DNA of 64,000 bases from Candidatus Nanopelagicales bacterium (GTDB lineage Bacteria; Actinomycetota; Actinomycetes; S36-B12), in assembly GCA_018402075.1 (NCBI GenBank), contig JAGYJP010000003.1, positions 124,001 to 188,000 of the forward strand. Direction: 5' to 3'. The notes beneath the pieces are model-generated. The model saw only the letters and a program-made list of their open reading frames with translations. It searched no databases and was not told the DNA's origin. Position numbers and translations under genes: made by a program. Within the stretch, counting starts at the first letter, position 1; each line of letters begins with the position of its first letter. Positions 33,943 through 42,237 of the stretch are shown here, one piece after another.

Positions 33943-34575
33943 ATGACCACCACCCCGATCAACTCGACCGCCACCCCCATGTCCGAATTGATGGCACCGA
34001 AGCCGGCGAAAACCGCCGATCCATCCGGATCGTTGGGAAGCGATGCTTTTCTGAAACTTCTGGTTGCCCAATTGAAATACCAGGATCCTCTCAACCCCGC
34101 CGATGGTGCCGAATTTTTGGCCCAAACCGCCCAGTTCACCATGGTGGAAAAACTCACGACCATGGTTACGCAAGGTGAGGAAATGGCTCTGAGTCAACAA
34201 GAAACTCAGGCCGCCCAACTGGTGGGTAAGCAGGTCACCTACGTGAGTGCAACCGGTGCAAAATTAGAAGGAATGGTTGAATCCACTTCCTTCGCCAGCG
34301 ATGGTCAAACACTGGTAATCGATGGGAAGTCGGTCAAACTCTCCGCGGTCACCGGAGTTAATGGTGGACCAAGTGACTCGGATGTTGCCCAAGCCCTGAA
34401 CAATCTCGGACCATCACTATCTGCCAATCTTGCACCCGAATTAGTTCGGGCACTCCAGGAATTGGGGCTCACTCAATTTGGCCCATCAGTTTCGAGCCCA
34501 TCAGTTTCGAGCCCGACTACAACTTCTCCTTCGGAAAACAGTGACACAACTGTTCCCGCTGCGGAAGAGGGGTGA
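33943..34575 (+). CDS. flgD: Flagellar hook assembly scaffold FlgD
   Basis: 210 residues. The signature SLGSDAFLKLLVAQLKYQDPLNPADGAEFLAQTAQFTMVEKLTTM is diagnostic for FlgD N-terminus. A short domain follows (QAAQLVGKQVTYVSATGAKLEGMVESTSFASDGQTLVIDGKSVKLSAV), with a serine/proline-rich tail containing a duplicated VSSPS. FlgD caps the growing hook. Its ribosome-binding site is AAAGGA. Confidence 0.93.
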   Translation: MTTTPINSTATPMSELMAPKPAKTADPSGSLGSDAFLKLLVAQLKYQDPLNPADGAEFLAQTAQFTMVEKLTTMVTQGEEMALSQQETQAAQLVGKQVTYVSATGAKLEGMVESTSFASDGQTLVIDGKSVKLSAVTGVNGGPSDSDVAQALNNLGPSLSANLAPELVRALQELGLTQFGPSVSSPSVSSPTTTSPSENSDTTVPAAEEG

Positions 34576-34716
34576 GGACACATTTTTTGGCAACCGCACT
34601 AGGCCTGGGCCAACTGCGGTTGAGTAAGAGATAAAAAGAATTTAGTCAAGACGCAATAAACGTAATAAACGTAGTAAAAAGGTAGAGCCAAGGATTGCGA
34701 CACCTTTGAATGCGAG

Positions 34717-34728
34717 GCCACGGATGGC
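34717..34728 (+). promoter_or_regulatory. GGA-loop hairpin in the flgE leader (putative CsrA site)
   Basis: GCCA (34717-34720) and TGGC (34725-34728) pair around tetraloop CGGA, the same CCACGGATGG core as the flagellin 3 leader. It sits in the 211-bp non-coding gap before flgE. A second hairpin, TTGAGCC-GAAT-GGTTCAA (34745-34762), follows, then a GGAGG ribosome-binding site. No FliA-type promoter was recognised in this gap. Confidence 0.4.
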
Positions 34729-34786
34729 GTTGATCAAGAAGCAGTTGAGCCGAATGGTTCAACTCAACAACAACCGGAGGTAAAAA

Positions 34787-36052
34787 ATGCTTCGCTCCCT
34801 ATTTTCAGGAATCACCGGTCTGCGCGCCCACCAACAAATGATGGACGTCACCGGTAACAACATTGCCAACGTCAACTCGGCTGGTTACAAATCACAAACA
34901 GCTGTCTTTGAGTCAGTGATCTCTCAGGCGGTAAAGGCCCCCGGTGCACCTGTTGCCGCCGGCGCCAATGCCGCTGCGCGAGGCGGTGTGAACGGAGTCC
35001 AAATCGGACTCGGTGTGCAGCTTGCCGGCGTGTCAACCAACTTCGGTCAAGGCTCCTCCCAGTTAACGGGAGTCTCCACCGATTTCGCCATTCAAGGTAC
35101 TGGCTTCTTCACCACCAACAATGGCACCGAAAACCTGTTCACCCGGGCGGGTTCCTTCACCCTCGATGCCAATGGCCGAATGGTTTCACCCGACGGCAGC
35201 ATTGTTCAGGGTTACATGGCCGATGCCGCTGGTGTTGTTAACCCGAATGCCGCACCAGAAGCTATCACCTTGCCGGTGGATCAGTTGCTGCCAGCCGTGG
35301 CAAGCACCACCATGAAGATGTCCGGCAACCTCTCGGCCGATGCAGCTGCTGGTACAACGGTAGTGAGTTCCATCACCACCTACGATGTTCTCGGAGCAGA
35401 AAGTCAAACCACCGCCACCTTCACCAAGGCTGCGGGGGTCGGTGACTGGAACGTTACATTAAATGCCACAGGTGGACTTCCTGGAGTCGCAGTCGCTATC
35501 GCCTTTGATGCCAACGGTGTCCTGACTACGGCTTCGCCAATTGCCGCACTCAACCGGCCTGCCGTTGATGCCGCAGTTGGTCCCCCCGCGGTCGTAGCGG
35601 TACCGGTCGGCAACTTCGAAGTGGACATCACCGGCCTGACCCAGTACTCGGCACCGAGTTCATTTGGCATCACCGAACAAAATGGTGCCGGCGTTGGTGC
35701 GCTCACCACCTTCACCACGACCAGCGACGGCCAACTCATCGGTATCTACAGCAACGGTCAAAAGCAGGCGTTGGCGCAACTGGCAATTGCCACTTTCAAT
35801 AACCCCGATGGTCTGGAGAAGGTCGGGGACTCCAGTTACCGGATTACCGTTAACTCGGGTGTGGCCCTGATTGGCGCCGCAACCGTTGGTGGGCGTGGAT
35901 CAATCCAGGGTGGAACCCTGGAAATGTCCAACGTCGACCTGGCCTCGGAGTTCACCAACTTGATCGTGGCCCAACGCGGTTTCGCGGCTAACTCCAGAAC
36001 CATGACGGCTGCTGACGAAATGCTGCAGGAGCTCATGAGCATCAAGCGTTAA
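34787..36052 (+). CDS. flgE: Flagellar hook protein FlgE
   Basis: 421 residues. The N-terminus MLRSLFSGITGLRAHQQMMDVTGNNIANVNSAGYKSQTAVFESVISQ and the C-terminus GGTLEMSNVDLASEFTNLIVAQRGFAANSRTMTAADEMLQELMSIKR are the hook-protein D0 signatures. FQGTGFFTTN-type and TFT...LDANGRMVSPDG segments form the variable domains. FlgE polymerises into the hook. It has a long 5' leader with hairpins and is followed by a strong terminator, so it can be expressed as its own unit. Confidence 0.95.
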   Translation: MLRSLFSGITGLRAHQQMMDVTGNNIANVNSAGYKSQTAVFESVISQAVKAPGAPVAAGANAAARGGVNGVQIGLGVQLAGVSTNFGQGSSQLTGVSTDFAIQGTGFFTTNNGTENLFTRAGSFTLDANGRMVSPDGSIVQGYMADAAGVVNPNAAPEAITLPVDQLLPAVASTTMKMSGNLSADAAAGTTVVSSITTYDVLGAESQTTATFTKAAGVGDWNVTLNATGGLPGVAVAIAFDANGVLTTASPIAALNRPAVDAAVGPPAVVAVPVGNFEVDITGLTQYSAPSSFGITEQNGAGVGALTTFTTTSDGQLIGIYSNGQKQALAQLAIATFNNPDGLEKVGDSSYRITVNSGVALIGAATVGGRGSIQGGTLEMSNVDLASEFTNLIVAQRGFAANSRTMTAADEMLQELMSIKR

Positions 36053-36104
36053 CGCACCGATGCTTGACTAGCTTGAAGCTGCATATAAGTACGCGTTGAC
36101 TTGC

Positions 36105-36149
36105 GATTCTGGGTGGGTGGGTGCCAATGGTGCCCACCCACCCAGAATC
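36105..36149 (+). terminator. Strong hairpin terminator after flgE
   Basis: A perfect 17-bp stem (36105-36121 with 36133-36149; left arm GATTCTGGGTGGGTGGG) with an 11-nt loop begins 53 bp after the flgE stop and is followed by CTTGTTTG. A second hairpin, CGGCAGC-CGCATT-GCTGCCG (36159-36178), follows. Transcription restarts at the FliA-type promoter at 36223. Confidence 0.8.
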
Positions 36150-36222
36150 CTTGTTTGCCGGCAGCCGCATTGCTGCCGTGACGGGGTTTTGGGGCATTTG
36201 TGTTGCTTCTCGACCTTCAGAC

Positions 36223-36250
36223 CTTAAGTGGACGCTCTTTCTGCCGATTA
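36223..36250 (+). promoter_or_regulatory. FliA-type promoter of flbD-motA-motB
   Basis: CTTA (36223-36226), 16 bp, GCCGATTA (36243-36250): one mismatch in each box. It lies 42 bp before the preferred flbD start and after the flgE terminator. Confidence 0.65.
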
Positions 36251-36291
36251 CACTGTTGGGAGCCACCAGACTCATGGAAGGAGCAGGCACC

Positions 36292-36555
36292 GTGATTATG
36301 TTAACTAGGCTCAATGGCGAGCAGTTCGCGTTGAATTGTGATTTGATCGAGCGGATCGAGGAATCACCGGACACGGTGTTGACCCTTGTAGACGGGAAAC
36401 ACATCATGGTGGCCGAACGGCTCTCCGAAATTATCGACGCTATTCGATTAGATCGCGCCGCCGTTCTTGCAATTGCCCAGGACGTGGCCAATGCCGTCGA
36501 TAGTCCAGCCGGTCCAGCCGGCCCGAATGTTATTTCAATGAATCCGCGTCGATAA
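36292..36555 (+). CDS. flbD: FlbD family flagellar protein
   Basis: Starting at GTG 36292 (AAGGAG eight bases upstream), the 87-residue product begins MIMLTRLNGEQFALNCDLIERIEESPDTVLTLVDGKHIMVAERLSEIIDAI, the compact FlbD/SwrD fold found between flgE and motA in Gram-positive clusters. In Bacillus the homologue SwrD boosts motor power. A further ATG two codons in (36298) is an alternative start. Despite the name it is unrelated to the Caulobacter FlbD regulator. Confidence 0.88.
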   Translation: MIMLTRLNGEQFALNCDLIERIEESPDTVLTLVDGKHIMVAERLSEIIDAIRLDRAAVLAIAQDVANAVDSPAGPAGPNVISMNPRR

Positions 36556-36557
36556 CC

Positions 36558-37331
36558 GTGGATCCAATAACGCTTATTGGCGTACTCCTGGCCTTCATCA
36601 TTGTGATGGTCGTCCTCGTTCTCGAGGGCGGATCCCCCGCGTCCATTTTGCTCCTGGCCCCGTTAATTCTTGTATTTGGTGGCACATTCGCCGTGGGCGC
36701 CGCTGGAATGTCGGGCAAATTATTCGTTGCATCGTTAAAAGGTGCCGGAAAAGCGCTCGTTTCGGCGACACCTAAGTATGAAAGTCTGTTGGAAACCCTC
36801 GTGGAATGCGCGAATATCGCGAGGCGCGATGGATTACTCTCGCTAGAGGCCACGGTAAGCGAGATTGAAGATCCCTTGCTGCGCCGTGGGCTGGAATTAG
36901 CAATCGACGGCACCGATCCGGGGGATCTTGGCCGAATTCTTGAAGCAGAGCTGCACAGTGAAAATGTTTACGGCGGACGCCAAGCAAAACTCTTCACCGA
37001 TATGGGTGGTTATGCCCCCACCATTGGCATTATCGGCACGATTCTCGGTCTGGTCACCGTCCTTGGCAACCTCGCCAACCCGGATGAACTCGGTGGGTTA
37101 ATTGCCGCGGCCTTCGTCGCAGCCATGTGGGGCGTGCTCTCCGCAAACGTCTTCTGGCTGCCGATCGCAAGCAAGATGAAACTGCTCAATGACCTCAGAA
37201 CAACACAGGGCGAAGTAATCATTGAGGGAATTTTGGCCATTCAGGCCGGTGCGAATCCACGCATGGTTGAGCGCAGGCTCCGCGCACTACTCCCGGCCGA
37301 CGTACTTCAGGATCTTGAAAAGGCAGCCTGA
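36558..37331 (+). CDS. motA: Flagellar motor stator protein MotA
   Basis: 257 residues with four membrane helices: residues 3-23, 31-50, and a C-terminal pair starting MGGYAPTIGIIGTILGLVTVLGNL and LGGLIAAAFVAAMWGVLSANVFWLPIASKM. The cytoplasmic loop between them carries the charged residues that contact FliG (RRGLELAIDGTDPGDLGRILE). MotA and MotB form the proton channel that drives rotation. GTG start 2 bp after flbD. Confidence 0.95.
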   Translation: MDPITLIGVLLAFIIVMVVLVLEGGSPASILLLAPLILVFGGTFAVGAAGMSGKLFVASLKGAGKALVSATPKYESLLETLVECANIARRDGLLSLEATVSEIEDPLLRRGLELAIDGTDPGDLGRILEAELHSENVYGGRQAKLFTDMGGYAPTIGIIGTILGLVTVLGNLANPDELGGLIAAAFVAAMWGVLSANVFWLPIASKMKLLNDLRTTQGEVIIEGILAIQAGANPRMVERRLRALLPADVLQDLEKAA

Positions 37332-37333
37332 CC

Positions 37334-38263
37334 TTGACCAACCGTCGGCATATCCAGGAGGAACACGAGAACCACGAAAGGTGGCTTATCTCCTATGCCG
37401 ACATGGTCACCCTGCTGTTCGCCCTGTTCGTGCTGCTGTTCGCCATCAGTCAGGTCAACCAAAAAAAGTTCGATGAACTCTCCACTTCCTTGGCCGTTGC
37501 CTTCGGCACGGTCGTAAACGTCTCCGATGGCAATGACAGCATCTTGCCCGAAGCCGGAGATAACGTGACCTTGAGCTCGACCCCTCCCGTCGATGTCCCA
37601 GCAGTAGTGATTCCAGACATCATGCCCAAACTTCGGGAACAGGTGACAGCTGCCATGTCAACGCCGGACACCGTAAATGCGGTGAAAGCGAGCCTTGCGG
37701 TTCAGTCCGCGGTGGCGGCAGAAGCCGCCGACCAGGCTTCCCTGAACAAGGCTGAACTAGCCCTTGCTAGCGCCGTGAGCTCCGCGGGGCTTACCGGCAA
37801 AGTCGTGCTCAGCCGAGAAGAGCGCGGCTTGGTGGTGACCCTGATTGTTGACGACATCATCTTCCCGCCCCACAGCGCCACCCTGCAGTCCGGCGGCTCC
37901 GATGCCATCAGGGCGCTTATCCCGGCAATCAAAGACACCGGATCCCAACTAATCGTTGAAGGCCACACCAACACGGCCCCCGTCCAGCCGATCAACTTCC
38001 CCAGCGACTGGGAACTGTCCAGCGCGCGTGCTGGAGCGGTAGCCCGGTTCCTGAACTCTGAAGGTGGAATTGACCGGTCCAGAATGCATGTTGCCGGCTA
38101 TGCGGACACTTCGCCGTTAGTCCCCGAGTCTGACCCCGATCACCTTCGACTGAATCGGCGAGTTGCGATCGTGTTGGCCAGCAGTCTCACCGATGAACAA
38201 CGGTCCCTCCTCGCTGGGGCGAGGGTTGCCAGCGAGATTTCTAATGGAAACAACGGACAGTGA
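37334..38263 (+). CDS. motB: Flagellar motor stator protein MotB
   Basis: 309 residues from a TTG start. One N-terminal helix, WLISYADMVTLLFALFVLLFAIS, contains Asp23, the conserved proton-binding residue. The C-terminal OmpA-like domain (LIVEGHTNTAPVQPINFPSDWELSSARAGAVARFLNSEGGIDRSRMHVAGYADTSPLV...NRRVAIVL) anchors the stator to peptidoglycan. The Asp helix lacks features of sodium-type PomB, so proton drive is likely. It follows motA after 2 bp. Confidence 0.94.
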   Translation: MTNRRHIQEEHENHERWLISYADMVTLLFALFVLLFAISQVNQKKFDELSTSLAVAFGTVVNVSDGNDSILPEAGDNVTLSSTPPVDVPAVVIPDIMPKLREQVTAAMSTPDTVNAVKASLAVQSAVAAEAADQASLNKAELALASAVSSAGLTGKVVLSREERGLVVTLIVDDIIFPPHSATLQSGGSDAIRALIPAIKDTGSQLIVEGHTNTAPVQPINFPSDWELSSARAGAVARFLNSEGGIDRSRMHVAGYADTSPLVPESDPDHLRLNRRVAIVLASSLTDEQRSLLAGARVASEISNGNNGQ

Positions 38264-38283
38264 AGCAAATAACACTCAGTTCG

Positions 38284-38311
38284 CTCAAGATTCGGTTCGG
38301 AAAGCCGATTA
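38284..38311 (+). promoter_or_regulatory. FliA-type promoter of the fliL operon
   Basis: CTCA (38284-38287), exactly 16 bp, GCCGATTA (38304-38311): one mismatch to the flgB promoter. It lies 18 bp before fliL, so the leader is very short, and probably drives fliL through flhA. Confidence 0.7.
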
Positions 38312-38329
38312 ACCCCATGGAGGAAAATC

Positions 38330-38791
38330 ATGGCTACTAAGAAGTCCGGATCAGAAGACGGCGACAAGAAGGGCAATTCGCGCCTGCGGATAGTCGTTAT
38401 TGCGCTGGCGATTCTGGTGGTCGCGGGCGGCGTATACATATTCCTTGGACGGGACGCCGCACCGGCGCCCGCCGGGACCGAAGTCGTGTTGACCGAGCCC
38501 GTCGTCAAAGGCGCCGTCATTAAACTTGAACCGATTTTCATTAATCTCAAGGACGAGCGCTTCCTCAAGCTCGGAATGGCACTGCAAACCACCCTCGCGG
38601 ACGGCGACGCCGAGCTCGATGGCTCGATGGCTCTTGACGCCGCCATTGAGGTCTTTAGCGACCAGGATATCCAGCAATTGGTCGGTGGTACCGGTCGCAG
38701 CGAACTCAAAGAGCAGTTAATCGAACTGGTGACCGAAAGCTATGGCCCCCAGGTGACCGATATCTACTTCACGGAGTTTGTAATGCAGTAA
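38330..38791 (+). CDS. fliL: Flagellar basal body-associated protein FliL
   Basis: 153 residues. A lysine/glycine-rich N-terminus precedes one membrane helix (LRIVVIALAILVVAGGVYIFLG). A FliL domain follows (LEPIFINLKDERFLKLGMALQTTLADGDAELDGSMALDAAIEVFSDQDIQQLVGGTGRSELKEQLIELV). FliL rings stabilise the stators. The ATG follows GGAGG. It is the first gene of the fliL-fliM-fliN-fliOPQR-flhBA run. Confidence 0.93.
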   Translation: MATKKSGSEDGDKKGNSRLRIVVIALAILVVAGGVYIFLGRDAAPAPAGTEVVLTEPVVKGAVIKLEPIFINLKDERFLKLGMALQTTLADGDAELDGSMALDAAIEVFSDQDIQQLVGGTGRSELKEQLIELVTESYGPQVTDIYFTEFVMQ

Positions 38792-38801
38792 CACTGACCC
38801 G

Positions 38802-38823
38802 GTCGCCACGGATGAAATGCGAC
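38802..38823 (+). promoter_or_regulatory. Hairpin with CACGGATG loop before fliM (putative CsrA site)
   Basis: GTCGC (38802-38806) and GCGAC (38819-38823) pair around a loop beginning CACGGATG, the same core as the flagellin 3 and flgE leader hairpins. It lies in the 68-bp gap between fliL and fliM. The stem is short, so this is tentative. Confidence 0.3.
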
Positions 38824-38859
38824 CCATGATCTCGGGCTACTGACTTTCAGGGCTCGAGG

Positions 38860-39858
38860 GTGGAAAGGCTGGAAGGAACCGGCCCGATCTTCCCGAATTT
38901 GATGCACTTTTTGTGGCGAATCACTCAGTTAATCTATTCAGCAGACGATAAGTCCTTCGTGGTCGCAAATACATCTGCCCGGAATCGCGCTGGCGGCGCA
39001 GCGACTGAGACCTATGACTTTCGAAATCCTTCCAAGTTCACCCGGGATCACCAGCGGTTACTCGAACAGGGCTTAGAGGCCTACGCCGACCAAACCGCCT
39101 CGGTGATCACCTCGAAGCTGCGGGCATCCTGCTCCCACGACCTGGAATCCCTGCAGCAAACAACCTATGCAAGCTTCATTAACTCACTCCCCGAAGAAAC
39201 GGTGCTGCTGGTCACGTCCCTGAATCCCCTGAATTCAGTGGGAATGATTCACCTGCCCCTGAACTTTGCCATGCTCGCGGTTGACCTTCCCCTGGGCGGT
39301 CCCGGCGACGACGATCAACCCCAGCGTGGTTTGACGGAAATCGAAAACATGCTCATTGGCGATCTTGGCAGCAGTCTTGCCGGTGCCCTGCGATTTAGTT
39401 TTGACGGAATCATCACCTGGTTTCCCGTTCTCACCGGCCAATTTTCCACTCCGGAACTTGCACATGCCGGCTCCCACGGAGACCAAATGCTGGTCGCGAC
39501 CTTCCGAATGGAAATCAAAGAACAAGAGTTCAAAACAATGCTCGCATTGCCACTTGCCCCCGTCCTGCCGTCACTGGATGCCACTCTCGCGGATCGACAG
39601 GCCGAGAAGGGTGGGGCAAAAAATCGCGACTTCACCGCAGATCTCGAATCGCGAATTCGCATGGCCCCCGTGACCGTGTCCGTACGTCTGCGGCCCATTC
39701 AGGGTCGGTTGGCCGACTTTGCCAACATCTCGGTTGGCGATGTTTTTCGTCTTGGCCATTCACCTGACTCACCGTGGGAAGTCACCAGTCACGGTGTGGT
39801 GTTCGCACACGCGCTCCTTGGTGGCGAAGGCACTCAAGCAGCATTCCGAGTTATTTAA
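38860..39858 (+). CDS. fliM: Flagellar motor switch protein FliM
   Basis: 332 residues. YDFRNPSKFTRDHQRLLEQGLEAYADQTASVITSKLR opens the FliM middle domain. PLNSVGMIHLPLNFAMLAVDLPLGGPGD and LTEIENMLIGDLGSSLAGALRFSF follow, and the C-terminal SpoA domain is VTVSVRLRPIQGRLADFANISVGDVFRLGH. FliM joins FliG and FliN in the C-ring. The usual N-terminal CheY-binding peptide (sequence of the form LSQxEIDALL) is not visible before the middle domain. The true start is uncertain: GTG 38860, ATG 38901 or a GTG near residue 34 are possible. Confidence 0.88.
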   Translation: MERLEGTGPIFPNLMHFLWRITQLIYSADDKSFVVANTSARNRAGGAATETYDFRNPSKFTRDHQRLLEQGLEAYADQTASVITSKLRASCSHDLESLQQTTYASFINSLPEETVLLVTSLNPLNSVGMIHLPLNFAMLAVDLPLGGPGDDDQPQRGLTEIENMLIGDLGSSLAGALRFSFDGIITWFPVLTGQFSTPELAHAGSHGDQMLVATFRMEIKEQEFKTMLALPLAPVLPSLDATLADRQAEKGGAKNRDFTADLESRIRMAPVTVSVRLRPIQGRLADFANISVGDVFRLGHSPDSPWEVTSHGVVFAHALLGGEGTQAAFRVI

Positions 39859-39874
39859 CAAATAGGGAGTCGAT

Positions 39875-40681
39875 ATGACTGTTGGTAACAACGAGGGCCA
39901 AATGGCACTCATTATGGAACAGATGCGCATGTCCATGTCTGGATTGTGCGATGCCCTGTCCGTGACATCGGTCGTTGCATCTGGTGAACCATCGCTCACC
40001 CCATTAGACATTGAGATCACCTCGACCACTTCGCTCGCCGTTGTCTCGGTGGAAGGATCAATAAACGGTAATCTGATGGTCGCGCTGTTTGAGGGTGCGA
40101 GCCCAGACATCACCACTTCCGAGGGCCTGGTCGAAGAACTCGAAGCAGCCATGGATGCCATGTCGCAAGTGATGGATTCAGAAATTGGAACACCGGCGCC
40201 AGCTTCAGGTGCACCCACAATTGCTCCGGACGTGAGTGTGCCGCTATTGGTAGACGGTGCGGTTGTGGGGGCGGTGCTGCTGTTCCTTGCCCCAGCTGCT
40301 GAGTCTGTGCCTGTTGAATCTGAACCTGCTGTTGCACCTCAACCTGCTGCTGCTCCGGTTCCACCTGCACCTGCTCAAGCTGCTGCTCCGGTTCCACCTG
40401 CACCTGCACAAGCAGCTTCGACCTTCAGCCCCCTGAGTACGCCGAAGCAAATGGACGCACTTGCCGGTGTGCAGATGGAAGTCACGATTGAAGTGGGCCG
40501 TACCTCACTCCCCATTGGTCAATTGCTGCAACTACAACCCGGGCAGATCGTGGAACTCGATCGTGAAGTGGGTTCTCCCCTCGACATGTTTATCAACGGC
40601 ACCCTGCTGGCCCGCGGTGAAATTGTTGTCGTGGACGATCAGTTCGGATTCCGAGTGACCTCAGTCGTTACCACGGATTGA
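39875..40681 (+). CDS. fliN: Flagellar motor switch protein FliN/FliY-like
   Basis: 268 residues, longer than simple FliN (about 100-140). The N-terminal 140 residues resemble a degenerate CheC/FliY-like domain (LEITSTTSLAVVSVEGSINGNLMVALFEG, VEELEAAMDAMSQVMDSEIG). A linker with two exact APVPPAPAQAA repeats follows (36-bp DNA repeat near 40349). The C-terminal SpoA domain reads VQMEVTIEVGRTSLPIGQLLQLQPGQIVELDREVGSPLDMFINGTLLARGEIVVVDDQFGFRVTSVV. It builds the bottom of the C-ring. GGAG precedes ATG 39875. Confidence 0.92.
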   Translation: MTVGNNEGQMALIMEQMRMSMSGLCDALSVTSVVASGEPSLTPLDIEITSTTSLAVVSVEGSINGNLMVALFEGASPDITTSEGLVEELEAAMDAMSQVMDSEIGTPAPASGAPTIAPDVSVPLLVDGAVVGAVLLFLAPAAESVPVESEPAVAPQPAAAPVPPAPAQAAAPVPPAPAQAASTFSPLSTPKQMDALAGVQMEVTIEVGRTSLPIGQLLQLQPGQIVELDREVGSPLDMFINGTLLARGEIVVVDDQFGFRVTSVVTTD

Positions 40682-40703
40682 TTCAAGTCGAATCAGTGAA
40701 TTG

Positions 40704-41198
40704 ATGGATACCTTATGGCTCGTTCTCAGGTTCGTGGTCTCACTGGCTGTTGTCCTCGGTCTGATCTGGGGACTTGCCCGGGTGAAAAAGCGCATCAGTC
40801 CCACAAACTCAGGCTCGATCCAAGTGCTGTCCAAAATTCCAGTAAGCCGCAAGGGCAGCCTGCTGCTTGTTGAAGTTGGCGGCAAAAAACTGATGATCGG
40901 TGCAACCGATAACAATATTTCGTTGCTCAGTGTGATTGATATGCCACCGGAAACTCTGGAGATCAAAGAAGAAAGACGACCGATCCAACTTGATTCCTTC
41001 ATGGTTGAGTTGATGGACTCACCAGAGTCAGCAGGTTTTGACCTAGACCCTCTGGACAAAGAAGCCGTCACCTCGTTGAAGCAATCACAGTCCTTCAAGC
41101 ACTCACAGTCCGATAGCAAACTTGCCGGTTCAGTGCTCTCGCGGGACACCTGGCGAGCCCTCACGGAGACTTTGCGCGAGAAGACAGTCCGCTCATGA
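40704..41198 (+). CDS. fliO: Flagellar biosynthetic protein FliO
   Basis: 164 residues with one N-terminal helix (WLVLRFVVSLAVVLGLIWGLARV). The FliO motif IQVLSKIPVSRKGSLLLVEVGGKKLMIGATDNNISLLSVI follows, with a polar tail. FliO is a scaffold for assembly of the FliP ring in the export gate. The ATG at 40704 follows a TTG; either could start. The stop overlaps fliP (ATGA). Confidence 0.88.
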   Translation: MDTLWLVLRFVVSLAVVLGLIWGLARVKKRISPTNSGSIQVLSKIPVSRKGSLLLVEVGGKKLMIGATDNNISLLSVIDMPPETLEIKEERRPIQLDSFMVELMDSPESAGFDLDPLDKEAVTSLKQSQSFKHSQSDSKLAGSVLSRDTWRALTETLREKTVRS

Positions 41199-41950
41199 GT
41201 CGATGGGTGCGTGCTGTCTTCGCCCTGTCCGCAACACTGATCGGCACAGTGGTGATAGGTGTCGCACTTGCCACGCCGTCGCAGGCCGTCACGATCGAAC
41301 TCCCCGACCTCACCGGCGGTGAGGGACCATCCAGTGCGATCGTGTTGCTGCTTTCGTTAACCGTTCTTGCCGTCGCTCCCGCGCTGTTGCTGATGGTCAC
41401 CAGTTTCACAAAAATAATCGTGGTGCTGTCCATTACCCGCAATGCCTTGGGCTTGCAGGGAATACCACCCAATCAAGTACTCGCGGGATTAGCAATCTTC
41501 CTCAGCCTGTTCGTGATGTCACCCGTTCTGGGACTGGTCAACACAGATGCACTTCAGCCATATCTTGATGGCACAATCAGTTTTGGCCAGGCATTCGACC
41601 TCGGTCGCATCCCGCTCGAAGAATTCATGTTGGCAAATACTCGCCCCGAGGAATTGGCCCTCATGGTGCAGGTCTCAAATGAAACCCCACCGGCCACCCC
41701 CGCGGACGTGTCCCTGACCACATTGGTGCCCGCATTTATTCTTTCCGAACTACGCGCGGCTTTCATCATTGGATTCGTCATTTTTCTACCCTTTTTGATC
41801 ATCGACATGGTGGTCAGCTCGGGTCTGATGTCGGTCGGCATGATCATGCTCCCGCCGGTACTGGTGTCCCTGCCCTTCAAACTTCTGCTGTTCGTACTGG
41901 TGGACGGCTGGACTCTGATTATTTCCTCCGTCGTCGGTAGTTACGCGTAG
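41195..41950 (+). CDS. fliP: Flagellar export gate protein FliP
   Basis: 251 residues. A signal-peptide-like start (ALSATLIGTVVIGVALATPSQA) is followed by the FliP core: SLTVLAVAPALLLMVTSFTKIIVVLSITRNALGLQGIPPNQVLAGLAIFLSLFVMSPV and VPAFILSELRAAFIIGFVIFLPFLIIDMVVSSGLMSVGMIMLPPVLVSLPFKLLLFVLVDGW. FliP forms the pore of the export gate with FliQ and FliR. It is coupled to fliO and lies 8 bp before fliQ. Confidence 0.96.
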   Translation: MSRWVRAVFALSATLIGTVVIGVALATPSQAVTIELPDLTGGEGPSSAIVLLLSLTVLAVAPALLLMVTSFTKIIVVLSITRNALGLQGIPPNQVLAGLAIFLSLFVMSPVLGLVNTDALQPYLDGTISFGQAFDLGRIPLEEFMLANTRPEELALMVQVSNETPPATPADVSLTTLVPAFILSELRAAFIIGFVIFLPFLIIDMVVSSGLMSVGMIMLPPVLVSLPFKLLLFVLVDGWTLIISSVVGSYA

Positions 41951-41958
41951 GTGATTAC

Positions 41959-42228
41959 ATGAGTGAAACATATGTAGTTCAACTTGCCATGCAGCTCATG
42001 TGGACAGCAGCGCTGCTTGCGGCACCCATTTTGCTCACCGCCTTGTTGGTGGGCTTGTCCGTCTCCCTCTTCCAAGGGCTCACCAGTCTCCAGGACCAGA
42101 CCCTGTCCTTTGTCCCCAAGATAATTGCGGTGGGAATCGCACTGGTGCTGGCAGCCGGCTGGATGGTCCAAACTCTGTTGTCCTTCACCCGCGATGCTTT
42201 TGCACTCATTCCCGGACTGCTCGGGTGA
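41959..42228 (+). CDS. fliQ: Flagellar export gate protein FliQ
   Basis: 89 residues with two membrane helices: LAMQLMWTAALLAAPILLTALLVGLSVSLFQGLTSLQDQTLSFVPKIIAVGIALVLAAGWM, a standard FliQ. It packs around the FliP-FliR pore. The neighbours fliP and fliR are in the universal order. Confidence 0.95.
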   Translation: MSETYVVQLAMQLMWTAALLAAPILLTALLVGLSVSLFQGLTSLQDQTLSFVPKIIAVGIALVLAAGWMVQTLLSFTRDAFALIPGLLG

Positions 42229-42237
42229 GGAGCCCGA

